Part shown: piece by piece, positions 13,986 to 26,652 of the stretch | How positions within the stretch are numbered: the first letter of the stretch is position 1 | Layout of the letters: each line of letters starts with the position of its first letter | Assembly (NCBI RefSeq): GCF_030936135.1 | Contig: NC_082598.1 | Location: forward strand, 14,760,687-14,824,686 | Source: Gavia stellata | Lineage: Eukaryota > Chordata > Aves > Gaviiformes > Gaviidae | Direction: 5' to 3' | Length of the DNA: 64,000 bases | Notes under the pieces: generated by a model | What the model saw: only the letters and a program-made list of their open reading frames with translations | Told to the model about the DNA's origin: nothing | The model's database searches: none | Made by a program: the position numbers and the translations under genes

Positions 13986-15224
13986 ATTGGCTTCATTTTC
14001 TTACAGTGCATTGTCTTGATTTGCAAAATGTATACAAAACTCTTTATATTCCTCTTTCAGATCTAACGTGAAGTGGGAGTTATACTCGCTCTGGCATGAG
14101 AGGGTGCTTTTTGCCTTTCACATCCTCCAACCCCTACGCACACAGACCCCTCTATTTTTTTCTGACTGAGTGGTTTTGCAGAGCAGAGATCAAAAGGAAA
14201 TTTATCAGTATCTGTCTCCCTTCAGACCATTGAAGCCAGACTTCTGACAACTGTGTAGCAGCCTTAAAGCTGAAAGAGGCATCAAGAACAGGGAAAGAAA
14301 AGAGAGAAAAAGAAAAGTCCCATGGCTACACTGTCATTGTCAGATTATGGAGGAGGAAATTGCAGTGTGAGAGCACCTACAGATGCTTTGAAGGAAGGGT
14401 GGCAGGGGCTGGGGACTGCGGCCTCACTTGATTTTTGGTTTGTCCAACTCAAAAGGCTCCAGGGTCCCCAGTCCCTGAAGACCCTTGAGTTCTGAAGTTG
14501 AAAGAGCATCTTCTTGTGTTATACAGTTGTGGTTAATGGTGACCTAAAGTGCTTTAAACACATAAAGCTCCTTAAAATGTTGGATCACTAGCAGAACATA
14601 CATGTACAATGGGAAATTACAAATACTTCACTGAAAATGCAATATAAGGTGTGTCATTTAAACATAGTCCTTCCTTCACCCAACTACTAAAAATGGGGCA
14701 ATAGAGTTCAGAATTTCCTCTGTTAGAAAAGCTCTTGCGTATAAATGCTGAAACCTGGAGTAAAAACTTACGAGTTACTGGTCTGAACTTTTCCAGACTC
14801 TGAGGGATTCGGGCTAGGGATTGTCTGAAGTCCCTTGCTTAAATACTCAGCCAAGACTGCCGAGGTGATATTAGACAGCACAGACTCTGTTCAGCTAAAC
14901 CAGAGGAAAAGAGTCAGTGGATCCTTTTATGTCAGATGTGCTCAGTATTCCTTCAACAGTATCTATCTACCGTATTGCAAGGGACTTCACTAAAAGCGCT
15001 GGGGAGAGCTCTGCTTCTGCATTGCTTTAAATAATCATGTTAGTAATGTGATTCACTGATGAAAGAGGAGCAGATAAATCCCTGAGCTCTGAACTTGGAA
15101 AGCAGAGAGAAATGATGGATGAACCTTCTGCATTGGCCATTCAGTTGGGTTCAGATAATGAATCAAATGTTTAGCTGCTTATCTTGACCCTATCCCCCAA
15201 AAACTCTCCAAACACTTATATCTG

Positions 15225-15310
15225 ATACTGGGATTTCATCCAGCTCCCTTTGAAATTAATTAACAGACTCTCACTGACTTCAGCAGGGAGGAGATCAGGC
15301 CCTAGGGCTC
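15225..15310. repeat. Ancient amniote repeat fragment
   Basis: TTTCATCCAGCTCCCTTTGA, CTCACTGACTTCAGCAGGGA and GATCAGGCCCTA match the CCATTGACTTCAATGGGA...TCAGGCCC pattern of an old amniote repeat. Confidence 0.4.
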
Positions 15311-15810
15311 AAACAGGTTTGCTCTCGTGTGACTTACAGATTTTTTTGCATTTTGGTTGAGACTGGGACAAGACTGACAGAACACTAGTTTAACAATAAA
15401 TCTCCAGTCAGCGAGAAATGGGAAAAGTGAAAATGCCAAGGACTTTAAAAATCCTCTAAGAAAACCTCTGGTGGCACACCATTACTGTGTATTTATTTCC
15501 TTAAGAAAATAGTTGATTCAGTTTAGGCTTTGTGGGAAAAAATCAGATTTATTCTTATTTTGACCATTCTGGTTCACCTGCATCAGTAAAATGCATGACA
15601 TTTCATTGTCAACAGATAATTATTTGGAACTTGATGTCTGAAAGATGCATTTTGTTAATGAGTAGGACCTGAAAGAATCTTTCTGAAAAACATTCGTATT
15701 TACCTTTGAGTTAAATAATGGCAGCATACATAGCAAATTCTCCACCCATGGTCAGGGAACAGTTTAGAGGTTCCATATGGCAACTGGCACCAAACAAAAG
15801 GAAGCTGGTC

Positions 15811-15863
15811 AAAGAGGTTAATTAATTGGGACATATCCTCTCAAAGTTTTGCACAGTGTCATT
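15811..15863 (+). repeat. 53-bp perfect direct repeat, copy 1
   Basis: Begins AAAGAGGTTAATTAATTGGG and ends GCACAGTGTCATT. Identical at every base to 17770-17822, about 1.96 kb downstream in the same orientation. Sequence on either side of the two copies does not match beyond a few bases. The block includes a TTAATTAATT homeodomain-type core. No repeat family was recognised. Confidence 0.95.
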
Positions 15864-17769
15864 GCTACCCAGAGATATTCAACAGGATGCGGTTACGTTT
15901 AGTTTTCTCGGAATTTCAGAAATGTATCTGAGACTGCATTGTTGAGCCCTTTGCAGACTTAAGAGCTGTCAGTCCCAATACTTTTGTGTGACAGTGTAAA
16001 TAAGAAAAGGATATATGTTTATGGGGAGGTTGTCAACATAGCATTCATGTATTTACAGGGGGGGGAAAAATGTCTACATCTCTAGTAACTATAAACAAAT
16101 TTTTTTTTTCAGGGAACATTAGGTTTTAATTTTTTTTCTAACAGAAAATGTAAGAAATTTCTAATTGAAATGTAAAAAATTGATTTTATGTTGGAATTAA
16201 ATATATTTGCCTCATATTTTTCTTGCAAAAAACTTTCAAACAACCATTTTCTCGTGAAAAAAACCATACTCTGATCAACAAAATTACACTTTCTAATAGG
16301 AAGAAACTTTGTGGTAAGAAAATGAGCCAGTTCTATTAATAACTCCCTGGACCTTCATAACTACTTGGGAGATATTTCTGGACTCCATGGTTTTCCTTCC
16401 AAGTTAACCTTCTTAATGTGAAGGGGAGAAAAGAATACAGATGCACTATCTGGGGCACAGTTGCAGACCCTTTTTATTAATCTCTTGGTCCCTAGACACC
16501 CAAATAAGAGTACAAAAAGCTTTGAGGAACTGAAGCCATAGCTCTCAATGTGGTGGTGCCACTTTAGGCCATCTTTATCAGAGCACTGAGCTCATCAGAC
16601 ACAGCTGACAAGAGCAGCTGTAAGGATAACATCTACCTAGTGTGGCCATGCACAGGCTCCTTCTCCAGGAGCACAAGTCACTCTAATATAAAAAGACTAC
16701 ATAGAGCTGTGACAAACAAGACCATACACACCCTAAAGTGCGTATTTGTGGCCCCTAGTCTGCAGCATGAAAATTGTTTCATGAGCTTCTGTGGAGTGAC
16801 TGGTCTCTCTGAAGGTTTTCAGGAAGGTACGATTTAGGGCATGCTGGTACAAGGAGGCACAAATGTCAGACAGAATTGGGTCCAAAATAATTTTTTAATC
16901 CAATTTTCTTATTATTACCTTCCACTTAAGTTAAATGCAAATGGAAAACAGAGTACTACTCCATGTTACTTTTTTTTATAGCTGTTTTCTAGCTAGGTTC
17001 ATAGTCTGGTTCTTGGGTACTCCTAGAGTGTTAGCTGGACCCACAACAATGGAAGGGAATGTTCAAGTGAAAAACATTTCCCTTTATAATGATCACAGAT
17101 CATGGCAATATTTCCATTCCTACTGTCTTTCAAAAACCAACTTCATGAAACCTAATTTGAGACCCTAAACCACATGGCACAGCCCCTGTAGTGGTAAAAA
17201 CCCCATCTGAAACAAAATGTTCTTTAACCTAATTAGTTACTGTTTCTGAAAGGTGTCACATATTCCTAATTTCCACTCAGTTGAGGGTGGTCGTGGTGAA
17301 AGCTGTTTTCTTGAGGGAAAATGCAGACCTTACATTGGTTCTGCTAAGAGCTAATGTGTTAACTTCACTGCATCCAATGCAGAAAAAAAATCAGGACTTG
17401 AAGCATGTTTCCTTCTGTGGCTCTTCCTTTGTTTCCTCTGAAAGTAATCTAATATTGGTCTTATCAGTAGCAGGTTACCCCTCATGTCTGGATCTGTTGC
17501 TTGTGGTACGATGTACACAGTGCTTGAGAAGACAAACCATGCCTGGCGTGCCACATCAAAACCACAGGAATGTCATAAGGCTTTTTCTGCAATCTCTATT
17601 TGTCTGAAGGAATGGCCATAAACCCCAGCGTCTTGAGTGTGCCTATCCAAGCACAATCACTGTGAGGTGCAGTTTGGCAGATATTGCATCACACTGGTGT
17701 CCAAAGGCTGTTCTGGAAACATCTCCCAAAAGTGGGAATAAAGATTAGATGGTTTCTCCAGAGGGTCAA

Positions 17770-17822
17770 AAAGAGGTTAATTAATTGGGACATATCCTCT
17801 CAAAGTTTTGCACAGTGTCATT
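17770..17822 (+). repeat. 53-bp perfect direct repeat, copy 2
   Basis: Second copy of the block at 15811-15863, with identity over all 53 bases and unrelated flanks (upstream CTCCAGAGGGTC, downstream ACAATGGGAACC). No target-site duplication or poly(A) is evident, so a templated insertion or segmental copy is more likely than retroposition. Confidence 0.95.
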
Positions 17823-19499
17823 ACAATGGGAACCTCAGGTAAAGGAACCATAATCCACAGGAATGACTAGTGGAGTTGTTTGCATTCTAAGTACAAGTTA
17901 TTAGAACATAAGGCACAGACAATAATCTTATTCAGAACAGTTTGTTATGAACATCCAAATTCTACAAAAATCACAAAAAATTCCCCATTCCCTAGTGGTG
18001 TTTGTCACAACAAAATGACGCTCTCTTTCAGACTGTTTTGGACAACAGATGCTTGTAGAAAACCACTTTGTGTTGTGGGTAACCTCACAGGATAATGTAT
18101 TTTTCCATTTAATTTAGAGAGTATTGGAAAAAGTAGCTTTGGATTCAGATCAGCATACTGGAGATCAGGTACAGCTCATGGGTGGAAAATCTTGCCTGTT
18201 TGTGGAGGTCATTTGTGAAGACTGTGCTGACATTGCAGTTTCAAGCCTGATGTCACCATTCATCATACATTTACTCTTTTTTGTCTAATATGTGCATATG
18301 AACTAATGCTGATGGAAGATACTGTTTCTGAACTGCTCACACATATATTTCAGAGGAAGTCAAAACGCAGCACAGGAAATATATGTTCTTTACAGTAATT
18401 AATTAATTTGTTAAAAAAGATGTTGTTTCTTAAGACTGTAGCTACAACCACTGGGACATTTCTTTGTAATGAAACGTCTCAGGTGACATCATTCTTAATT
18501 GTCAGGTCAAACTACACATTTGCAAGTCTAACTGCTCCCTGGAAGGGCATCCTAGAGCACAACCATGACTGAATAGCAATTAAATTGAAAACTGGAAAAG
18601 CAAAAGCAGCATACTGGGTAGAAGAATGGCAAAATTATATATTAGGCCCTTTCATTTGCTGTCTTCAGCAGGCCATATCCTGGCATCCTTATTCAATTCT
18701 TACTACCCTTTCTAAGCAAAAAACATCATTAAAGTTAAAAAGTAATAACTCAATGATAAATCAACATAGGAGGTGGATTGGAGATGGGGGGGATAGATTA
18801 TGCTAAGGTTGAAATTTTCAGTATTGGGTGCATGAGAATAGCCACATTTTGTATGTACCTAACAAAGCAACCCAATTTTCCGGGAAGTGGAATCCACACA
18901 AGGAATGCTCTTTTCGCACTTGGAAAATTCCTTTTTTTTCTTATTCTCTCCAGAACCCCCTCCTCCTTTCTTCTTTTGGCCTTCTTTGCTCATGATTATA
19001 CCCTTCATGACTGCAATGCATTTGGAGAAAGAGAATGTGTTGATAAAACTCCTCACTTGGTTACAGACCCAAAATACAATTACAGCAATTACATGTAATA
19101 GCGGCAATATATTTTAAAAAGTCTCCCTGAGACAGCTGTTTTGAAACAATAATGAACATCCATGGTTTAAATCACTTATGACTGAGATTAGCTCTTTTGC
19201 CTTATTTCTGTTCCCCTATTTCAGAGAAAAGTTTCTGGAAAATATTTAAGGCAGAACAGTGTAGACTTGTATTGAAGTTTTGTGGCAAAACATGCAAGAA
19301 GCAGACTTAAAAACAGAGATTACAGTCACCTACCGAATTGCTCTAATTTCTTAACTACTTATTCCCACGTGTAGAATTGAGATCCTTAGGAAGTGTTTTA
19401 GGAAGACATGAACTCTTTTTGTGCCAAATTAAGTGGTTGATCTTTAAGACTTCAGCACCACTTAAAAGAAAAAAATCCCTCCCCATAAACTCTACCCTG

Positions 19500-19600
19500 G
19501 GATCTGCTGTGTGTCAAGCACTTTTGAAATGTAAATCTCACTTACCTGCCTAGGTGGGTGCTGAGCTTTTCTGAAACTCTGGTCCTCTGATATTCCAGTG
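19500..19600. repeat. Ancient amniote interspersed repeat
   Basis: CAAGCACTTTTGAAATG, CACTTACCTGCCTAGGTGGG and TGCTGAGCTTTTCTGAAACT follow the order of an old TTAGGCNCCTAA/GTGCTGAGC repeat family. It overlaps a perfect minus-strand splice donor noted in the findings. Confidence 0.4.
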
Positions 19601-19910
19601 ATGAATGATCTAGAAAAATATGAGTTACAAATGTCTGTTTCTTGTGGTTTAGACTGCAAAATACTTTCAGGACAAAATGTGGGTGTTTATCCCCTAAAAA
19701 TACATTTGCCTCTTACTTGAGCTAAAGAACTATCTACTGATATCTCCTTATAAATTTCTATCAATCAAGGCTTTTTTTCTCTCCTTCATTTTACATCAAT
19801 CGATGGACACTTTTTAACAGAGATACTTTTCTGTAGGGAAGGAACATACAATCAGCATAGAGCCATGGAGTCTCTCCTTTTTCTCTGGTCCCATACCACC
19901 TGACTCACTA

Positions 19911-19946
19911 TATTTTTAGACATCATCATCTTGTATTTTTAGACAT
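19911..19946 (+). repeat. Short direct repeat, period 23
   Basis: TATTTTTAGACAT occurs at 19911-19923 and 19934-19946, separated by a CATCATCTTG-type spacer. Confidence 0.7.
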
Positions 19947-20154
19947 TTTATAATTATCACTTTACTTTACAATGACTGGAGACTTCTGGAAAACTTGGAT
20001 GATACTAAGCTATCACAATCTGACAGACTTTGCACATCCTTTATTCTGCACAACCAGATGTCACTGCAGTAGGCATGTGCTTTAGATATGTTTTTATTTG
20101 TGCACATTTAAAACGAGTGCAGTATATGCTGGTGGTGGGGGTTTTTTTCCATAA

Positions 20155-20205
20155 ATAAGGACTTAGGCTCCTAAAGTGGCACTTAGGTAGAATTAGAGAC
20201 TTTCT
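20155..20205. repeat. Short ancient amniote repeat fragment
   Basis: AAGGACTTAGGCTCCTAAAG and TGGCACTTAGGTAGAATT resemble the same TTAGGCNCCTAA family; too short to classify securely. Confidence 0.3.
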
Positions 20206-20598
20206 GTCTCACTCATTCTTAACCTGTAATCACCAGTTAATAAACTGCATCTTTCTTCCCTCTCATTGCATTTGTTATTTTAAACCCCATTCTAAGTAAT
20301 TTAACTTTTGAATAGCATGGGAAGCTTTGCAGTATTAAGTAAGTTCTTCAGTTCATTTCAGAGGACGGGTGACAAAATGCTAGCTATAGCACTATTTAGC
20401 GATATAACTACATGTCTTCTGAGATACAGCTCCTAAAGTATTGTAGATGAGGCCTTCAGAGGAAGAGCAGGTGAAGAAAGATATAATAAAAAAAATAAAA
20501 TTGGACAGTAATGTTTAAATAGCAAAATTTTAGTCATGAAAAATACACTAACATGCAACTGGTAATTTATATTCCCATGCAACTCAAATGAATTTGGC

Positions 20599-20644
20599 GA
20601 TCAGTTGAGGAGAGCATTTGAGATCAGTTGAGAAGCATTAGTTA
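20599..20644 (+). repeat. Two-copy tandem duplication, about 23-bp unit
   Basis: GATCAGTTGAGGAGAGCATT at 20599 and GATCAGTTGAGAAGCATT at 20622, allowing a small indel. Confidence 0.7.
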
Positions 20645-20740
20645 CCTTGCAAAATTAGACCCATATGATATTGTCCTTAGAATTACCTATTTACTCATCA
20701 CTATTCACTTCTACCTCCTTTTCTTTCTTAGTCACTTTAT

Positions 20741-21020
20741 TTGTTTCAAGGGGACTGATAGGCCCTTAAGGCAGTCCCATAATTATACTAATTAATTAAT
20801 AATTGGTAGCAATTTGGGTGTGTTGAAGAGCTGACCTCAGATAATTCATGCATTGTGACATGATGTACTTTACAGTGCCAGCAGCAGAAACAGCAGGAGT
20901 GCCATCCTCCAGCTGCCAGAACTAATTATAAGCAGTTTGTCTTTTCCCTCAATGGCAGATTCTGTTTGTTTCGCAACAGTCAATTTAAAAGCCACTTTTA
21001 ATATCATCATCAACAAAAGA
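20741..21020. promoter_or_regulatory. Candidate conserved regulatory block
   Basis: Low-repeat sequence dense in binding-site cores: CTAATTAATTAATAATTGG (20788-20806), an E-box CAGCTG (20910-20915), TAATTA (20923-20928) and C/EBP-like TTTCGCAA (20969-20976). The texture resembles vertebrate conserved non-coding elements. No alignment was possible. Confidence 0.25.
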
Positions 21021-21509
21021 ATACCTGGAAAAAATGCGCTCACTTTTGACTGAGAAACTGCAGAATTAGATGGATTTCCATGGTCACTTTTGTTAATTCA
21101 AACTGTGAACAGAAGGCAAAAGGCAGATAGAAAATCTCTTAGAGGAAAATATAAAAACTGGTATAGCTTTTGCACAAATGATGTGGTGCTGATGGGTTAG
21201 TTAACACAGCAACTTAAAAAACATAAAGTCGCCTCCTGAGGCTCTTATATTCTATGATCAAGCTTATGACAAAAGACTACAGGCTACATTCTCTATGAAA
21301 ACTAATTCTGTGTAAGTCTTAGTGGGGACAAGGTGCTGAGAAAGTCATATTGTCTTACAGAATCATCCCAGTGTTCGTTGAAGTAGAAGGTAACTCGCTG
21401 TTATGAATTCTCATCCTTCCTATTACTCAATACACTCACACCATTAAAATCCCTTCTTAAAATTTCATCCTTCCTCTATAGTAGGGTGAAAAGGTTAATT
21501 CCCAAGGGA

Positions 21510-21575
21510 CTAATCCTGTGAGGTGCTGGGCTCTCTCAGCTCCCACTGACTTCAAAGCTAAATATTTGGTTCACA
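21510..21575. repeat. Ancient amniote repeat fragment
   Basis: AATCCTGTGAGGTGCTGGGC followed by CAGCTCCCACTGACTTCAAA matches the GGTGCTGAG...CTCCCATTGACTTCAATGG pattern. Confidence 0.45.
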
Positions 21576-21689
21576 TGAAAGCCTCTTTAATTCCCCATTA
21601 CTGTAAGGTATACTTGTATACAACAGTGGGAGCAGTTGTCATTATAAATCAGACAGTTTATCAGGGGAGCTATTCTCCAGGGCAGAGCA

Positions 21690-21900
21690 GATTCTAACGC
21701 ACCACGACATACTTTATTTGTTAGCCTCAATTCCACAGGAATTTTATTCAGGCAGACACCTCAAGGCATGCATCTTTTCAAAGTGTTTAGGCAGGAAGCG
21801 AAATTCAAATTAGATACACTTACGATGCAAATGCATTATTATTTAGCTCAAAACGACTGAGGCTCAAGGGTCGTAAATCCTGCCATAAAGAGATCTTTCA
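21690..21900. promoter_or_regulatory. Candidate conserved regulatory block with POU/HOX motifs
   Basis: Holds a perfect POU octamer ATGCAAAT in ATGCAAATGCAT (21825-21836), GGTCGTAAA (21869-21877) and CCATAAA (21883-21889), both posterior-HOX/CDX-like. Six CpGs persist across about 175 bases of AT-rich DNA, which is unusual for unconstrained methylated sequence. Confidence 0.25.
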
Positions 21901-22199
21901 ATTACCTTCTGTTCAGTGAATCAGAGAAGAGGAACCCTTTCCCTGGCTTTTTCATGCAGAACAAATTTGACTCCCAAACCAATATCAATCACCATAATAC
22001 TCTATATTTTGGCCTCTATATAGACCTAACTCCAAGATGGTTTATATGGGGTTTTCTTTTAAGATGGTGTCAAGCCAAAACCCTGCATCTTCAGTGTGAC
22101 TGAAATCTGAACCCTGTCTTGAATGGCTCCTCCCTTTGTGAGCTGAGCCAAAGCTCCAGACTAGAGGATGTTTGAAACCTGGAGCCAGATCTAGATCTA

Positions 22200-22690
22200 A
22201 TTTAAGAATTATTTTCTTTCCTTTGAAATTTCATTTCTTCCTCAGCTCATCCCTGTCCTTCATTTCAAACATCCAAACTACAGCTAAACTTTATTACTGT
22301 TTTCTCCCTGACATTTCCACAGCATGACTTTTTCTGGTGGCTCACATTTCCCTTCACCTCCTTGCTTGATGTTTGGCTTTTCTAACATTCACCCAGTTGC
22401 TTCTCCTTCTCCTCCTTTTCTGTCCCCAGCTGTGCCAGTCTGTTCTACATACCATCTGCCCATTCAAAACACTGCTGCTATGGTCGTTATCCACCGTATT
22501 GACCATAGTATCCATCACAGGCTCCTTGAATCCTTTCATTAGTTACTCTCATTCCACTGCATCAAATTCACACCTTTTCCCCCTCAGGATGCCTTGAACC
22601 TCTCCTTTCCTTTGTTTCTCTGTCCTTATGTTATATTGAGCAGTTACACCACTCTGCTCCCCAGCTGCCAAATTTTACATTACCACCCTT
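22200..22690 (+). repeat. Pyrimidine-rich block, possible old retroposon
   Basis: C/T-rich + strand with CTGCCCATTCAAAACACTGC, ATGGTCGTTATCCACCGTAT and CTCATTCCACTGCATCAAAT in an order recalling a long pyrimidine-rich sauropsid repeat (CCCATTCAAAATGCTG...CACTCCACTGCATCAAAT). The overlapping frames of 61-74 residues are not genes. Confidence 0.4.
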
Positions 22691-23270
22691 GAGTTTTGTT
22701 GTACAAGACGTTGGGAAATTTTTATGTTTGCTTCTGCTTTGATCTTCTGAACAGGTGTAAGAGAAGACAAACACAACATCTCTTTTCATAGTTCTTTAAA
22801 AAGCATGTGAACACCTGTGTCCATGGACAGGACCTTGGCTGGGACTGTCCCAGTAATTGTGAAGTGTTTGCAGTCAGCATAAGGCTTCAATCAGTACAGT
22901 TCTTTAGATTTAGATCCACTGTAGGAAATTTCAGTTTTCTCATCGCACAGTGATTATTGTACAAGTGGTAGTTTAAAGCTTCTGTATGACACAATCTAAA
23001 GGAAAGAAACCTCTCCTCAGATAAACAAAGCCATCCCAACAAAAATTCACAAAAAGCCTATTTCTCTGACATGGAGAAATTGTACACTCAAGTTCTAAGT
23101 TCCTTATATTTAAAAAAATCCTTAGGTCCATATTTAAATATCATTTGAGGCCATATTTACAACAATACAGCTATTACAGTAACATTTTATGCAAATATAT
23201 ATCGTATATAAGTTCAGCAGAACAACATTTAAGTATATCTTCTCAGCAAAACTTGCTAATAAAATTCACA

Positions 23271-23320
23271 TTCATCAAATTAAATATTTGGTTCATTCAT
23301 CAAGTTAAATATTTGGTTGT
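23271..23320 (+). repeat. Two-copy tandem duplication, 25-bp unit
   Basis: TTCATCAAATTAAATATTTG at 23271 and TTCATCAAGTTAAATATTTG at 23296, with near-identical remaining bases. Confidence 0.85.
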
Positions 23321-23534
23321 ATTCTAATTGTACACATGTATTTTCTCAGAGAATAAATGAATTGCTATAGTTTTCAGTGTATTTTAAATGGGAGCATGCT
23401 TTTAAAAAATAATGGTGTGGCTGCAGTGCAAATGAAAGGTGCCAAATAAATATCTTCAGAGACTGCAATTTTCTATGGGTTTCATCTAGAGCCTATTACT
23501 TTACATGGACTATTACAGAAGAAATACAGGTCCT

Positions 23535-23750
23535 GTGGTTAGGGAATAGAGGCATGTGTCAAGAGCTCAGGTTTCCATTCCCCACCCTGCTGGACCTGCT
23601 CCTTCACCTCAGGCCAGTCACCTGATCGCTTTGTAACTCAGTTTGTCCATCCGTGAGGAGGGCTTAATCTTTGCTACCTACTCTGCAGGAAACCTATGAG
23701 GCTTATGTTGCCAATGTTGATAAAGTGCTTTGAAATATTCGACTCAAAAG
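23535..23750 (+). repeat. MIR-like SINE remnant, sense
   Basis: The stretch follows the MIR/CORE-SINE layout: CACCTCAGGCCAGTCACCTG, then GTAACTCAGTTTGTCCATCC, an Ala/Gly-type central part, CTACCTACTCTGCAGG, and a tail with GATAAAGTGCTTTGAAAT. Decay is heavy, as expected for an old amniote SINE in a bird. Family and exact ends are uncertain. Confidence 0.65.
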
Positions 23751-24914
23751 CAAAGCATATCTCTTGTGGTGGTGTTTTTATCCATAGAATGGGTACCACC
23801 ACTAATAAAACTAAGTCTTAATGAGAAAAGTGGTTCCTATATTGTAACTTTCACATTTTTTCTTCTGTTCTGTTTCCTCTTTTTCTGTCAGTTCAGGTGA
23901 TTTTTTTTTTAATTTAATTTTTTTGCTCTGCATTATCGAGACTAAAACCACAAAGGTTCAAAAGCAAATAATCTACTTTTCAGACTTTCTCCCTCAATTT
24001 CAACCAAAAGGAGGACAAAACCCCCCAAGTTTGGATTATGTAAATTTAAAATTATTTGTAAATTAGGCTTTATGATTATGTGTAGCAAATAAATACAATG
24101 GAATCAGAGTGCCATAGCTTAAAAGATCATATCACTGGTTCTTGAGTTTGTGCAGGCCTGCTTAGGTCTTTATCTGTGATTCCTCTATATAAACAACAGC
24201 TTATCTTTCTTTTGCTGTCCTTATCTTGTTCGTCAGTTGATTGTTTGCTAAGTATCTAGGTGAACAAGAGCCCAATGAAAATGACTGTTCATGTATAATT
24301 TGTTTGGATCAGATTAAATTAGAAAGAAGGTAAAAGTGAGAGACAGAGAAAGTAGAATAGACCTTACAAATGAGTAGTGGATGTCAAAATGAATTAGCAA
24401 ACATTATGCTTGAAGTTTTTCCTTCCTCCTGTCTGACTTTTCTGTGTACTTTCTGGAAGAGGGTAGCGATAACAGCATGTCCAAAGGAAATTCTTTAGAT
24501 CATGTGAATTTGAAATGTCTCTTATTATTGTAGTGGAAGGAAATGTCTTGGGAAGAATAAAATAATCTAACACAATTAAAGTTAACATAGTTAGCTCCCT
24601 TTGTCACACTGTTGCCTGCTGACAATTCTTCTAGTGGCTGCTGTTACTTTCTGCTCTACTATGCGTTTCTCATACTGATTAATTTTAACTGTTGTATTAG
24701 TGCAAGTCTTTGAAATTGATCCTACATGTCTTGCAAGAAGACTCAGAGGCCTGACTGGGGTGTGATTTGGAAGGGAGAAGGTAACCATGCTAAAGTCCTT
24801 TGTTGTTGTTCTGTTTTTGTATTGCAATAATACCTGTCTCTGAGATTTGGACTCTGTTTTGTTCAGAAGCCGTGCTATCTTATGACTTCATTTCAAGTAG
24901 ATAAGGTAATCAAA

Positions 24915-25010
24915 GGATGCCTGGGGAATTAAAAAACTTGCAGGACATCATGACTTGCCAAAGGCACAGCAGGCCGGCAGCAGCAGGGCCAGGATTCTGG
25001 CGATCTGTTG
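24915..25010 (-). repeat. MIR-like SINE remnant, reverse orientation
   Basis: The + strand reads ATGACTTGCCAAAGGCACAG and later GGGCCAGGATTCTGG. These match the order of the reverse complement of MIR (ACTTGCCCAAGG, CACACAG, GAGCCAGGATT). It is short and decayed. Confidence 0.45.
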
Positions 25011-26652
25011 TGCTTCAGCAGCATCCGCAAGCTGCTAGTATAGGCATCTTTCCCACTCCTTACTCTCTCCCCAGCTCCTCTTTACTTCACCCTCTCATAG
25101 ATATAAATCCAGAAGAAAAAATGTGGTTATCTAGTCAATGCCCCTTCATTCTACAAGCTGGATAATTTTGTTATGTTGTCCTTCTTGCATTCCTTCTGGC
25201 CTATTTTTTAATTAAGATGATAGATTTGTTGATTTACAACCAGAAAGAAAGCCACAACACCCCTATGTAACCTCGGACTTTTGAATAACCTCTTCCAATT
25301 GTTAATGGCTCCCATCTTCTAAAATGTATTATTTATTTTTATTTTGAATTTGCAGGTTTCAGTTTCCAGATACCGAGCCTTGTTAAGTATTTGTCTGACA
25401 GATTAATATCTCCCAACTACATGGATGTTTTTCAATGATCTTAAGCTTCTTATAGATAAATTAAATAGATTAGGATTTTTAGTCTTTCACACAGATCTTT
25501 ATAGCTTTTTTCGATACTTCTTCGATTTGTCAGTATTCTGCTTCTGCATCGGTTTCAGAAAGACCATGTATATTTGTAATATTTCCCTTGTGTTTGGCTA
25601 GTCCTCAGCTGACACAACCAGAGACCTTCCAGCCATACCACGTTCAGTTCATTATTTACCATGATGACTAAAAGTAGATAACCTGTGTGTGTCTCAGACC
25701 TTTGGCCACACAGTCTTGCTGGTCTCCCACTGCCACAAGATACTGCTATTGCTTGATGGTTCAACCACCCCATTTAACTGAATCCCCTCCATCGAGCTGC
25801 CTTGCCTCCCAATGCCTAACCTCACAGCTCCATAAGTCATCCTAATTCTTTCCTTGCCTGGGCCTTCACTGAACCCCACAAACTCCACAGATCATTTTTC
25901 ATCCTTGTTGTGAGCATGTCCAACAAGATGTGATGGTGCTAGCAGTAGGGAAATGATTTATGTCAGAGACAGCTGAAAATGAAAAGTCCTAGCCATCATA
26001 TTTCTGTGTGTCCCCAAAGTCTTTCCCTGTAGTATGCAAAAGGTCAATGGGAAGTCAACAGAAGAGGAAAGGAAAACGTGTAGCAGTGTTCTTTCAACAA
26101 GCTACCTAGGCTACATTTATATGCTGTATATGCATATACTTTTTAAAATTTGCAGGGCTGATATGCTTCCCTTTCTTTGCCCACCTCATGGAGACGTTCT
26201 CAGACTTATTTAGTCTGCATTACTTACTCGTTGACAATTCATACAAAATTAAAAAGGAAGCCCCCACAGTCCCAGGGTGATGAAATCATAAGTAATATTA
26301 AACAGCCCTCAGTCCACAAAATGCCACCCTAAAGACTCTGAGAGGACCTCCTCTGAAGCTCCATGATAGTCAGTAGACTGACATTTCCAACAGCACACCC
26401 TGATGATCTTTAGACTTCAGTACCTACCAGAAGGCTCATACCAGTAATAACACTCCTTCTTTGTGAACTTTAAAAGTCAGTAGCTCTCTCCTTACTGCAT
26501 TCCAGAAGATGACAGAGTATAACCTTTTCCAAAATAGTGTGATTCACATCGGAACATGAATTTGACTTTTTCTTCCTGGTTTTCTGAGGATTTCAAAAGG
26601 CTGCCAGGCAGGCTATTCCTACAGTGAACGTTGCATCGTGGAAGAGTGTGTG

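Noticed and set aside
18859..19117. Three overlapping frames (76-106 residues) on both strands
   Set aside because: Mutually overlapping, low-complexity, caused by a T/C-rich segment around 18931-18980; no similarity recognised.
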